Both the position numbers and the translations under genes were made by a program. From positions 20,799 through 78,676 of the forward strand of contig CADCCP010000002.1 in the NCBI GenBank assembly GCA_902800005.1: a DNA stretch of 57,878 bases, in the 5' to 3' direction. Position 1 is the first letter of the stretch. Each line of letters starts with the position of its first letter. This DNA comes from an uncultured Ruminococcus sp. Its GTDB lineage: Bacteria; Bacillota; Clostridia; Oscillospirales; Acutalibacteraceae. The notes beneath the pieces are model-generated. The model worked only from the letters and a program-made list of their open reading frames with translations. It ran no database searches and was not told the DNA's origin. Shown here in pieces: positions 34,944 through 43,344 of the stretch.

Positions 34944-37109
34944 ATGAAAACCCATGAAACGCATTACGGAAAGGAATTATATTATCATGCTGTGAACAGG
35001 CTGTCGCAAAATGACAGGGCGGTCTTATGCACAGCAAAAGCAGATTGGAAAGCACTTTCCGAAAATTCATCGGTAAGTGTACCGTCAAAATATATGCTTG
35101 CATATATTTCAAATCCCGATAAAAATAAACGAAAAGCTGTACAGTTTTATCGTGGAAAGCTGGAAATGGAGTGTTTCAATATAGTTGACGGCAGTTATGC
35201 CGAAAATAAGAAAATGCTTGATTTAAGAAACACGCTGCCTGAAATGAGTTTGACGGACTTTGTGAAATATTTTGCAAATTCTGATTTTGTCATAACAGAC
35301 GAGTATTACAGTTTGTGTCTTGCAGTCAGTCTGAACAAGCCGTTCATTTATTTCGGTGATGACGACAAATCGGCAGATATGCTCACAGAACTCGGACTTA
35401 ATGAAAGAGTTGTCTTTGACACGCTGAATTTTCCCGTGAACAACAGACTTTTACAGCCTGTGGATTTTGACTTTACTAATAAGACCATTACGGAAAAAAT
35501 GTCTGAATGGCTGAAACGTGAGGAAGTTTCAAAGCCTGTCGATAAGGCAGTTACAAGTGTATTGGACTTGAATTTATGTGTAGGGTGCAGTGCTTGTGTG
35601 AACGTCTGTCCGAAGGGGGCGTTGTCTTTAAAGCCCGATAAATACGGATATTACTGCACATCAATAGAGCCTGAAAAATGCATAAACTGCGGTTTGTGTA
35701 CAAAAACGTGTCCTGTTCTTGAGCAGCCTGCAAATAAAAATTTCATCATGCCCGAATGTTACTCTTTCATTACATCTGATGAAGATATTTTGATGAAAAG
35801 TTCAAGCGGAGGTGTGTTTTCGCTGCTTGCAGACGAGGTTTTCAAGCGTGGAGGAGTTGTTGTCGGCGGTGCATGGAAAGATGATCTTACAGTCGGTCAT
35901 ATCATCATAGACAAAAAAGAGGATATGCCGAAGCTGAGAAAATCAAAGTATCTGCAAACTTACATGGGGGATACTTATAAAAAAGTGAAGGAGTATCTTG
36001 AAAACGGCAGATTTGTGTTATTTTCGGGATGCGGCTGTCAGGCGGCAGGCTTGAAGAAATATCTCCGTAAAGAGTATGAAAATCTCTTGATAGTGGATAT
36101 ATTCTGTCATTATTCTCCGTCACCGATGTTTTTCAAGAAGTATGTGCAGGGAAGTTTCAGTAATTTGAATAAATATGAGTTCAGATATAAACATGGCGAT
36201 AACTGCTGGGACTGCCTGACGGTCAAGGCAAATGACGGTGACAATGAAATTGTACGTCATGGCAGTGCGGAGGACGAGTATCAAAGAGTTTTTCATAGTG
36301 AGTTGATGTTGTCGGAACATTGTGCAAACTGCAAATTCCAATCCCGTCAAAGATACGGAGATATATCTTTGGGAGATTTCTGGAATATACAGAAGCATGA
36401 TACAGGCATACCGCATGGAAAAGGTGTATCATGTGTGTTCGTGAACAACGAAAAAGGCAGACGTTTTTTTGAAAGCATACCCGAAAGCATGATTAAATTG
36501 AAGAAGAAAGCCCCTGTTGAATGGGTAGGCGGAAACGGATATATCTATCAGGGAAAGAATAAATTGACACAGAAAAACCGTGATTTTTATAAAGCGATAA
36601 GATTCATGCCTTTTGAGGAAGCGGCAAATTATGCTTTAAAGCCTGACAGGGGTATGAAAGTGACTGTTGATGGAAGCAACCCCTTGCAGTTTGACAGCAG
36701 ATTCCTGCATTTCCGATTTGACGGCAATGTTTGGGAGGAGCATTTCAGAGATAACGCTGTTTATCTGAGAGTGAAAGACGGTCAGGCAAAACCCGGTAAT
36801 TATGCTGTATTGCCGTTAGGAAAAATGCTTGATAAGAATAAAACGTATATGCTTCATGCACGTTTCAAATTCAAGAGTGATTCAAAAGTTCTGTACTTTC
36901 ACATAAAGGACTCCGGAAGCAAGGCTCTCAAAGTTATTGCGACTCACAGGGCGGAAAAAAATCTCGGACAGAACCGGTTTGAGATACATCAGACTTTTCA
37001 GCCGAGTTCCAATATATTTGATGAATTCGTGTTCGGGGCATCTCAGGTCAGGGGAAACGGTGCATTTATTGCGATAGAATATATTTATATAACGGAAATT
37101 GATGATTAA
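34944..37109 (+). CDS. Half pyruvyl-transferase domain fused to 2x[4Fe-4S] ferredoxin and FrhB (F420-dehydrogenase beta-like) modules
   Basis: 721 residues in four parts. Residues 1-200 match the C-terminal Rossmann half of PPT-family proteins (SKYMLAYISNPDKN, FVITDEYYSLCLAVSL), but the catalytic-type His of the TDSYHT motif is replaced by Tyr-Ser and the N-terminal half is missing. Residues about 208-260 hold two [4Fe-4S] motifs (CVGCSACVNVCP and CINCGLCTKTCP). Residues 275-520 are the FrhB_N/FrhB_C fold (SSGGVFSLLADEVFKRGGVV, FSGCGCQAAGLKKYL, and a later CANCKFQSRQRYGDISLGDF). Residues 570-721 form a beta-rich jelly-roll-like module of unknown ligand. ATG 34944 has GGAGGG 7 nt upstream. FrhB-like proteins without F420 are common beside PPT genes in polysaccharide loci; the exact reaction is unknown. 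Confidence 0.85.
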   Translation: MKTHETHYGKELYYHAVNRLSQNDRAVLCTAKADWKALSENSSVSVPSKYMLAYISNPDKNKRKAVQFYRGKLEMECFNIVDGSYAENKKMLDLRNTLPEMSLTDFVKYFANSDFVITDEYYSLCLAVSLNKPFIYFGDDDKSADMLTELGLNERVVFDTLNFPVNNRLLQPVDFDFTNKTITEKMSEWLKREEVSKPVDKAVTSVLDLNLCVGCSACVNVCPKGALSLKPDKYGYYCTSIEPEKCINCGLCTKTCPVLEQPANKNFIMPECYSFITSDEDILMKSSSGGVFSLLADEVFKRGGVVVGGAWKDDLTVGHIIIDKKEDMPKLRKSKYLQTYMGDTYKKVKEYLENGRFVLFSGCGCQAAGLKKYLRKEYENLLIVDIFCHYSPSPMFFKKYVQGSFSNLNKYEFRYKHGDNCWDCLTVKANDGDNEIVRHGSAEDEYQRVFHSELMLSEHCANCKFQSRQRYGDISLGDFWNIQKHDTGIPHGKGVSCVFVNNEKGRRFFESIPESMIKLKKKAPVEWVGGNGYIYQGKNKLTQKNRDFYKAIRFMPFEEAANYALKPDRGMKVTVDGSNPLQFDSRFLHFRFDGNVWEEHFRDNAVYLRVKDGQAKPGNYAVLPLGKMLDKNKTYMLHARFKFKSDSKVLYFHIKDSGSKALKVIATHRAEKNLGQNRFEIHQTFQPSSNIFDEFVFGASQVRGNGAFIAIEYIYITEIDD

Positions 37110-37113
37110 AGGA

Positions 37114-37142
37114 TTGTCAAAATAAGTTTATCGTGTTATAAT
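37114..37142 (+). promoter_or_regulatory. Promoter of the PPT genes
   Basis: TTGTCA at 37114-37119 and TATAAT at 37137-37142 with a 17-nt spacer, 37 nt before the next ATG. Transcription of the PPT genes can therefore start independently of the FrhB fusion gene. Confidence 0.82.
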
Positions 37143-37178
37143 AGAAAAGATAATGTATGATGTTTGGAGGATATTCAG

Positions 37179-38243
37179 ATGAGTTCAAAATATGATATAG
37201 GATTGTTCGGACTGTGGAACCAGTGTAACTATGGCAGTATCATCACATACTATGCCCTTTACCGCACACTTGAGAAGATGGGAAAGACTGTTCTTATGAT
37301 AGACAGACCTAACGGCAACACAGCAGAGACCAATACTCATGCTAAGAAGTTTGCTGCAGAGAACTATAAAGGCATTACCATGCCCGTGAACAATGCAGAC
37401 CTTCATCGTCTCAATCAGTGCTGTGATGTGTTCATGACAGGCTCTGACCAGCTCTGGAACTACTCTGTTGCTAAAAATTACGGCAAGCTGTTTTATCTTG
37501 ACTTTGTTGCCGATTTCAAGAAAAAGATCTCTTACGCTACCTCTTTCGGACATGAAATAGACTTTGCACCCGAAAGTCAGAGAAAACTTTTGCAGGGATA
37601 TTTCAAAAGATTTGACAAAATATCCGTCAGAGAAGACAACGGTGTCGATATTTTGAAAAATATATACGGTATCACTGCCGAACAGGTCATTGATCCTGTA
37701 TTCCTGTGTGATAAAAAAGTATATGACGATCTTGCAAACAAATCAAAAGTGAAATTGCCTAAAGAGAAATATATCTTGTCATGTCTTATCGATCCGACAG
37801 AGGACAAGAAAGTCTCTATCAATACGCTTTCAAATGTCATGGACGAAATGAAAACGATCAATCTGCTTGACGGATTCTACTGGATGTCGGACAAAAATGC
37901 CGAAAAGATCGGCATAGAACGTGAAAAGGACGTTGAAACAGCCGATTGGATAAATTATATCAAAAATGCGGAAATTATAATAACGGACTCATATCATACC
38001 ATGTGTCTTGCAATGATATTCAAAAAGAATTTTGTAGCCCTGCCAAATAAGTTCAGAGGCTATTCGAGATTTGACTCCATAGGAAGACTTTTTGATATTA
38101 CGGGAAAGTTTGCTTATGAAGCGGAAGATATGCTGAGAAATCCTGAGATCATGCTTGAACCGGATTATAATAAGATCTCTTCAAAAATATCATCCGAGCA
38201 GAAACGCTGTATAAACTGGCTTTCAACAAGTGTGAAGAGCTGA
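37179..38243 (+). CDS. Polysaccharide pyruvyl transferase family protein
   Basis: Family members (CsaB, WcaK) transfer pyruvate from PEP onto sugars as ketals in cell-surface polymers. It is 354 residues with the whole GT-B-like fold. The N-terminal nucleotide-type loop is GLFGLWNQCNYGSIITYYAL, GSDQLWNYS is near 87, YATSFGHE near 122 and TDSYHTMCLAM near 269; the His is present, so this copy looks active. ATG 37179 has TTGGAGG upstream. It stops 68 nt before the giant fusion gene, which encodes two related domains. The acceptor sugar is unknown. Confidence 0.88.
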   Translation: MSSKYDIGLFGLWNQCNYGSIITYYALYRTLEKMGKTVLMIDRPNGNTAETNTHAKKFAAENYKGITMPVNNADLHRLNQCCDVFMTGSDQLWNYSVAKNYGKLFYLDFVADFKKKISYATSFGHEIDFAPESQRKLLQGYFKRFDKISVREDNGVDILKNIYGITAEQVIDPVFLCDKKVYDDLANKSKVKLPKEKYILSCLIDPTEDKKVSINTLSNVMDEMKTINLLDGFYWMSDKNAEKIGIEREKDVETADWINYIKNAEIIITDSYHTMCLAMIFKKNFVALPNKFRGYSRFDSIGRLFDITGKFAYEAEDMLRNPEIMLEPDYNKISSKISSEQKRCINWLSTSVKS

Positions 38244-38280
38244 GGACAGATATTCCGGAGCAATGTGGATAATGTAATAA

Positions 38281-38296
38281 CTCCACTCTCAACTCT
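38281..38296. repeat. Short heptamer repeat before the fusion gene
   Basis: CTCCACT (38281-38287) and CTCAACT (38288-38294) keep the 7-nt period. The unit is the reverse complement of the AGTGGAG-type unit at 45212-45239, and the string ACTCCACTCT recurs at 45299-45308. Confidence 0.5.
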
Positions 38297-38311
38297 AAAA
38301 AGGGGGATATT

Positions 38312-41300
38312 ATGGAACGATACGATGTAGGTATCATCGGCGTATGGCAGGGCTGTAATTACGGTTCTATGATGACATATTATGCATTGAACCGTGCAGT
38401 GCAGTCGATGGGAAAATCTGTGCTGATGATAGACAAGCCCCTCAACCGTGAGGGGCAGACCGATATAGAACATACCGAAACACATTCAAGACGGTTTGCC
38501 AAAGAGCATTATGAGATAAGTGAAATATATTCGTTGAGTGACCTCAGAAAGCTGAATGAGATATGTGACGGCTTTCTGGTCGGCTCGGATCAGCTTTGGA
38601 ACTACGGTATCAGTCAGAATTTCGGCAAGGCTTTTTATCTTGACTTTGCTGACGATACTAAAAGAAAGATCGCTTATGCGACCTCTTTCGGACATGAAAT
38701 AGATTTTGCATCACCTGAACAGAGGGTAGAGATCGCAAAATATATGAGGAGATTTAATGCGATAGCCGTAAGAGAAGCAGACGGTGTCAGGATATGCCGT
38801 GATATGTACGGCATCGATGCTCAGAGAGTTTTGAATCCCGTATTTCTTGTCGATCCCGATGAAGTTTACAAGCCTCTTATAGAGAAGTCGGGCAGAAATG
38901 AAACAGAGCGTTTCATGGCGGCATATATCCTTGATCCGTCACCTGAAAAGAGAGATGCACTGCTGCATATCTCCGAAAAACTCGGCGGGATAAAGATAAT
39001 AAATCTGCTTGACGGCAGTCTGTGGAGGTTTGATGAAAACAGGAGAAGTCTCGGACTTGACAACTGCATTGAAAATTTGCAGGTCGAGGATTGGCTGTAT
39101 TATCTGAGCCATGCGGAATACGTTGTAACGGATTCCTGTCACGGTGTATGCTTCTCTCTGATATTCAAAAAGAATTTCATGGCGATAGGCAATGTGGACA
39201 GAGGTTTTTCAAGATTCCGTTCACTCGGAAATATATTTGAGTGCAATAACAGGATAGTGAATGAAGCATCAGAGCTGATAAAAAATGATGTCGTATTGCA
39301 GCCTGTGAACTATGACAGGATAGGGGAGATCATGCAGCATGAGAAAAACAGAAGTTTTGAATGGCTGAAAGAAGCTCTTTCATGCCCTGTTGAGCAGACC
39401 GTCAATGTAGTAAGCATACCTAAAATGCCTCAGAAGGAAGTGGATTTTGTGCAGCCCGAAATAGCAAATGAAGATAAGAAGTATGACTTGGGAATAATAG
39501 GCTTATGGTTCGGCAGAAATTACGGCAGTATGGCAACATATTATGCCCTGCATCAGACCGTTGTAAAAATGGGATACTCTGTATTGATGATAGAGAACCC
39601 GCTGAAGCCCGATCATGAGATAATCATGAACAAGTCACACCCGTATAATATAGCAAATGTTTTCTACAAGATAAGCGAGAAGAAGCGTCTCAGCAAGCTG
39701 TATGAATTGAATAAAGAATGCAGGGGATTTCTCGTAGGCTCAGATCAGTTGTGGAATGTAGGCTTGAGCAGACCGTATAAACAAATGTATTTTCTGGGAT
39801 TCGTGGACGAGAATACAAAGAAGATAGCCTACGGTACGTCTTTCGGTAAGCCGTATAAAGGTACTGAAGAAGAAAAAAGAGTCAGTGCCGCAAATCTCAG
39901 GAGGTTTGACGGTGTGTCAGTCAGGGACAGGCTTTCACATGAGATATGCGAGAACAGTTTCGGTGTAAAAGATGTCGTGCAGGTATGTGATCCGACATTC
40001 CTTTGTGATATGGAGGATTACTATACACTTGTGAACATGGCGAAGATCGAAGAAAACGAGCCGTATATACTTGCATATGTGCTTGATCCGAATGCAGAGA
40101 TAGGTCACAGATTGGAGCAGCTTTCTGTTGACAAGAATATGAAGGTTATAGTGCTGCTTGACGAGCCGCCTAAAAATTGGGAAACAAATAAAAACAGGCT
40201 TGACTTGACGGGTAAGGGAAATATCGATGTCAAGAGAGATGTTGACCTGTATGAGTGGATGTGGTACTACGACCATGCAAGCGGCGTATTTACCGACAGT
40301 TTTCACGGCACTATCTTTTCAATAATATTTAAAAAGCCCTTTGTCACCCTCATGAACAGCAAGAGAGGGGCAGAAAGATTTTTGTCGCTTCTTGAACCGA
40401 TAGATTTGAGATACAGGCTTTTTGAGTCGCCTGAGTGTATCAATGAACAGTACGGTTTGTTTGACGGCTGTGATTACGGAGTGCCGTATGAAAAGCTGAA
40501 CAGGATAAAAGAAGATTCTTATAACTGGCTGAAAAATGTCTTGGAGAAGAAGAAAGAACCTGTCAACAGGATCGCACTTTCTGATGAGCAGAATGCACAG
40601 CTTGCAAATGATTTCAACAGATGTAAAACTGTTGTTGAGTATATCAAGTCATACGGCATAGAGAATGTCGTACTTTCGCCGAGCAGGGAAAATATCAATC
40701 TGATAAGGCTTTTCTCAGGCGATCCGTTCTTTAAGGTGCATACGGTGGAGGATGAGAGAAGTGCAGGCTTCTATGCACTCGGACTGTCGCAGAAACTTAA
40801 CAGGAGAGTTGTATTGTGCTGCGGATCGGGTTCGGCAGCATCGGAGTGTCTTGCGGCATTGAGAGAGGCTAAAAGTCAGCATTTGCCGATACTTGCAGTA
40901 ACGGCTGACAAGTCGTATTGTTCGGGACAGGGTGAATGTGTGATACTGCCGCAGAATGACATATTCGGAGATGCCGTGAAAAAGAGTGTGACTATTACAA
41001 GGCAGTTTGACGATTTGTCACAGTGGAAGCTCAGAAGTGATATATGCAAAGCGATACTTGAGCTGGAGCATTTTTCGAGAGGTCCTGTGCATATCAATAT
41101 ACCTGTCGAAAGCAATATAGACCAGTCACTCAATAATGAAGATCTGATTCTCGTAAACAGGAGAACCATAGATAAGATAACAACGATAAGCGGTGATGCC
41201 GCATGGAAGGCAAGAGCTGACAGGCTTAAACAGATAAGAAGGATACTTGTTATTTACGGTCAGAACAGACCGCTTTCAAAGCAGGATGAAGAAGCTGTCA

Positions 41301-42202
41301 ATGAGTTTGCTGAGAGATATAACTGTGTTATCATAAAAGATACGCTTTCAAACCTGAACTGTGATAAGGCATTAGTGCCTAATGATGTGATAAACAGTTT
41401 GAGTGACAGTGATTTCTGCGATACGCTCTGGGCAGATGCTGTTATTACAGTCGGCGGTCAGAGTTCCTTCTCCGATAAGATAGTGAAGAAGCTCATGTCA
41501 AGAGGTTCGCCTGTCGGTCACTGGAACGTGTCTGAGGACGGAGAGATAATTGACATATATCATAATGTACTGAGGGTGTTTGAGAGTTCGGCAGGGATAT
41601 TCTTCCGCAAGTTCGTGAGATTTGCAGGAGACTCCTTCAATGACAACAAGTATTACAGTATATGGAAAGATGAATGTGACAGGTGTGTGCCGCCGCATAC
41701 GGGACATTATTCAAAGTTCTATGCAGTTGAGAGATTTGTGATAGGAATGCCTGATGATATAACGCTGAATGTCGGAACGGGCAAGGCAATGGACTATCTC
41801 AACAGATTTGCATTGAAACCGAGTGTTACGGTGTTTGCGACATCAAGGGCAAACGGCGGATACGGCTCTGTATCTGCATTTTTGGGGCAGGCTGCTGCCG
41901 ACCGTAAGGAAAGTTATCTGCTGATAGACGAAAGTGACTTTATAAAAGACATCAATGCTCTTTGTGTATCGGAGATAAAGAAGAATGTGCATATCATGCT
42001 TCTGAATGACGGCGGAGCATTGGCAGCCAAGAAATTCGGTGAGTATAATATCATACCGCACAAAATGAATGTTGTGGAGGCTATGACAAAGGCTCTCGGC
42101 TTCAAATATATATCTTCGCATAATAAAGAGGAATTTGACGGCAGTATAACGGAGTTTTTTGCCGAAACGGACAGACCCGTTATATTTGAGATATTTGTAT
42201 GA
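38312..42202 (+). CDS. Three-domain fusion: two polysaccharide pyruvyl transferase domains and a MenD-like thiamine-diphosphate enzyme
   Basis: 1296 residues in one uninterrupted frame. PPT domain 1 spans 1-365 (GIIGVWQGCNYGSMMTYYAL; GSDQLWN near 90; TDSCHGVCFSLIF). A 25-residue linker leads to PPT domain 2, 390-745 (GIIGLWFGRNYGSMATYYAL; GSDQLWN near 478; TDSFHGTIFSIIF). Residues 755-1296 match the three-part TPP-enzyme fold of MenD: an N-terminal Pyr domain with VEDERSAGFYALGLS (Glu815, equivalent to the cofactor-activating Glu) and CCGSGSAASECLAALREA; a middle Rossmann domain; and a C-terminal PP domain with YGSVSAFLGQA, LLIDESDF near 1204 and LLNDGG near 1231 as the Mg-diphosphate site. 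The usual GD of that site is ID here. The RBS is AAAAGGGGG. The fusion suggests pyruvate-derived chemistry on a sugar; MenD's menaquinone role is unlikely in this context. Confidence 0.87.
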   Translation: MERYDVGIIGVWQGCNYGSMMTYYALNRAVQSMGKSVLMIDKPLNREGQTDIEHTETHSRRFAKEHYEISEIYSLSDLRKLNEICDGFLVGSDQLWNYGISQNFGKAFYLDFADDTKRKIAYATSFGHEIDFASPEQRVEIAKYMRRFNAIAVREADGVRICRDMYGIDAQRVLNPVFLVDPDEVYKPLIEKSGRNETERFMAAYILDPSPEKRDALLHISEKLGGIKIINLLDGSLWRFDENRRSLGLDNCIENLQVEDWLYYLSHAEYVVTDSCHGVCFSLIFKKNFMAIGNVDRGFSRFRSLGNIFECNNRIVNEASELIKNDVVLQPVNYDRIGEIMQHEKNRSFEWLKEALSCPVEQTVNVVSIPKMPQKEVDFVQPEIANEDKKYDLGIIGLWFGRNYGSMATYYALHQTVVKMGYSVLMIENPLKPDHEIIMNKSHPYNIANVFYKISEKKRLSKLYELNKECRGFLVGSDQLWNVGLSRPYKQMYFLGFVDENTKKIAYGTSFGKPYKGTEEEKRVSAANLRRFDGVSVRDRLSHEICENSFGVKDVVQVCDPTFLCDMEDYYTLVNMAKIEENEPYILAYVLDPNAEIGHRLEQLSVDKNMKVIVLLDEPPKNWETNKNRLDLTGKGNIDVKRDVDLYEWMWYYDHASGVFTDSFHGTIFSIIFKKPFVTLMNSKRGAERFLSLLEPIDLRYRLFESPECINEQYGLFDGCDYGVPYEKLNRIKEDSYNWLKNVLEKKKEPVNRIALSDEQNAQLANDFNRCKTVVEYIKSYGIENVVLSPSRENINLIRLFSGDPFFKVHTVEDERSAGFYALGLSQKLNRRVVLCCGSGSAASECLAALREAKSQHLPILAVTADKSYCSGQGECVILPQNDIFGDAVKKSVTITRQFDDLSQWKLRSDICKAILELEHFSRGPVHINIPVESNIDQSLNNEDLILVNRRTIDKITTISGDAAWKARADRLKQIRRILVIYGQNRPLSKQDEEAVNEFAERYNCVIIKDTLSNLNCDKALVPNDVINSLSDSDFCDTLWADAVITVGGQSSFSDKIVKKLMSRGSPVGHWNVSEDGEIIDIYHNVLRVFESSAGIFFRKFVRFAGDSFNDNKYYSIWKDECDRCVPPHTGHYSKFYAVERFVIGMPDDITLNVGTGKAMDYLNRFALKPSVTVFATSRANGGYGSVSAFLGQAAADRKESYLLIDESDFIKDINALCVSEIKKNVHIMLLNDGGALAAKKFGEYNIIPHKMNVVEAMTKALGFKYISSHNKEEFDGSITEFFAETDRPVIFEIFV

Positions 42203-42226
42203 ATGCTGTCGGAGGAGGATTTTTAA

Positions 42227-43327
42227 ATGAGTACAGAAAAAAATAAAAAGCAGGCGGCACTTGAAACTCTGTGGTTCATGGCAGATTACGGGGACATCAT
42301 ATCTGCATTTGCCCTTGCCAAGACCGTTGAAAATGCAGGTTACAATGCGGTGCTTTTGAACAAGCCGTTCCGTTTCCGGACAGATACGGATACATCAGAG
42401 AAAAGTGCAGCAGGAAAATTTATATACAAAAACTGCATTGTCGCACCTGTTTGCTATAACTCCGGTGACTTTTTGAAGATAGAGAAAGAAACGAATGTAT
42501 ATATCACGGGTACACATCCGCTGTGGAGTTATGCCCTTTGCGGAAAGGAAGCAAATTTCCACTATTACTTTGAGGACGTTTCCGACAGCAAGAAAAAAAT
42601 ATCCTATGCAACGGGCTTCGGCGGAGATTATACAGGTCCTGACGGTGAAGATAAAAAGCTGTGCATATACTACTTGAAGAGATATGCAGGGGTATCTGTG
42701 GGAGATTACAATGATGCGGAGATAATGGGACAGCATCTTGGAATTGAGCCGAAAGTGGTATTGAATCCGATATTGATGTGTGACAGGAGCGTGTTTGAGA
42801 AGGCATCAGAAAATGCTCCCGCAAGCCGTGCCGAAACTGCCGACAGCTTTGTATTTGCATACATCAAAAACTGCAATGCACGAAAAAGAGAACTTGTCGT
42901 GCGTGGCAATGAGATAATTGCGGAAAAGTCATCAAATCCCATGAGAACACTTGTTGGCTTGGGCGATACAGATAAGTCAAAGTCAAAGATAAAGTTGGAA
43001 TGTTCACCCAACAACAGCGTAGAGGATTATCTGTATTATATCATTCACTCGGAATTTGTGATAACGGACGATCTCAGCACAGTATGCTTGGCAGTGCTTT
43101 TCAATAAGCCGTTTGTATTCACCGGCTCGGAAACTGATGCAGTGACAAGACAGGTATATGCAACACTGTTTTCACTGGGCATAGATGAAAGGATAGTTCT
43201 TGCAGAAGAAGACTACAGGACAAGAGAATATCTTTTCAGGATGCCTGTAAGATACAATAAAGTGAACAAACTGCTTGCAGAACAGCGTGAAGCATCTGAA
43301 AACTGGCTGAAAAGCTATCTTGTATAA
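42227..43327 (+). CDS. Divergent pyruvyl-transferase-like protein, probably non-catalytic
   Basis: 366 residues with the length and layout of the PPT proteins next door, but key motifs have decayed. The N-terminal loop reads LWFMADYGDIISAFAL instead of LW..CNYGS..TYYAL. GSDQLWN becomes GTHPLWSY near 95, and TDSYHT becomes TDDLSTVCLAV near 279, losing the His. The frame is intact and the ribosome binding site good (GGAGGAGG), so it is expressed rather than a pseudogene. It starts 24 nt after the fusion gene and 17 nt before the glycosyltransferase. A scaffold or regulatory subunit role is inference. Confidence 0.75.
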   Translation: MSTEKNKKQAALETLWFMADYGDIISAFALAKTVENAGYNAVLLNKPFRFRTDTDTSEKSAAGKFIYKNCIVAPVCYNSGDFLKIEKETNVYITGTHPLWSYALCGKEANFHYYFEDVSDSKKKISYATGFGGDYTGPDGEDKKLCIYYLKRYAGVSVGDYNDAEIMGQHLGIEPKVVLNPILMCDRSVFEKASENAPASRAETADSFVFAYIKNCNARKRELVVRGNEIIAEKSSNPMRTLVGLGDTDKSKSKIKLECSPNNSVEDYLYYIIHSEFVITDDLSTVCLAVLFNKPFVFTGSETDAVTRQVYATLFSLGIDERIVLAEEDYRTREYLFRMPVRYNKVNKLLAEQREASENWLKSYLV

Positions 43328-43344
43328 AATCGGGGGTGTGTGAT

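Noticed and set aside
34944-37109. F420-dependent hydrogenase or dehydrogenase subunit
   Set aside because: FrhB-like domains are widespread in organisms without F420; no F420 synthesis or hydrogenase genes are seen, and the context is a polysaccharide locus.
38312-42202. Menaquinone-biosynthesis MenD
   Set aside because: The C-terminal domain has MenD-like folds, but there are no other men genes and the fusion partners are PPT domains, so menaquinone synthesis is not supported.
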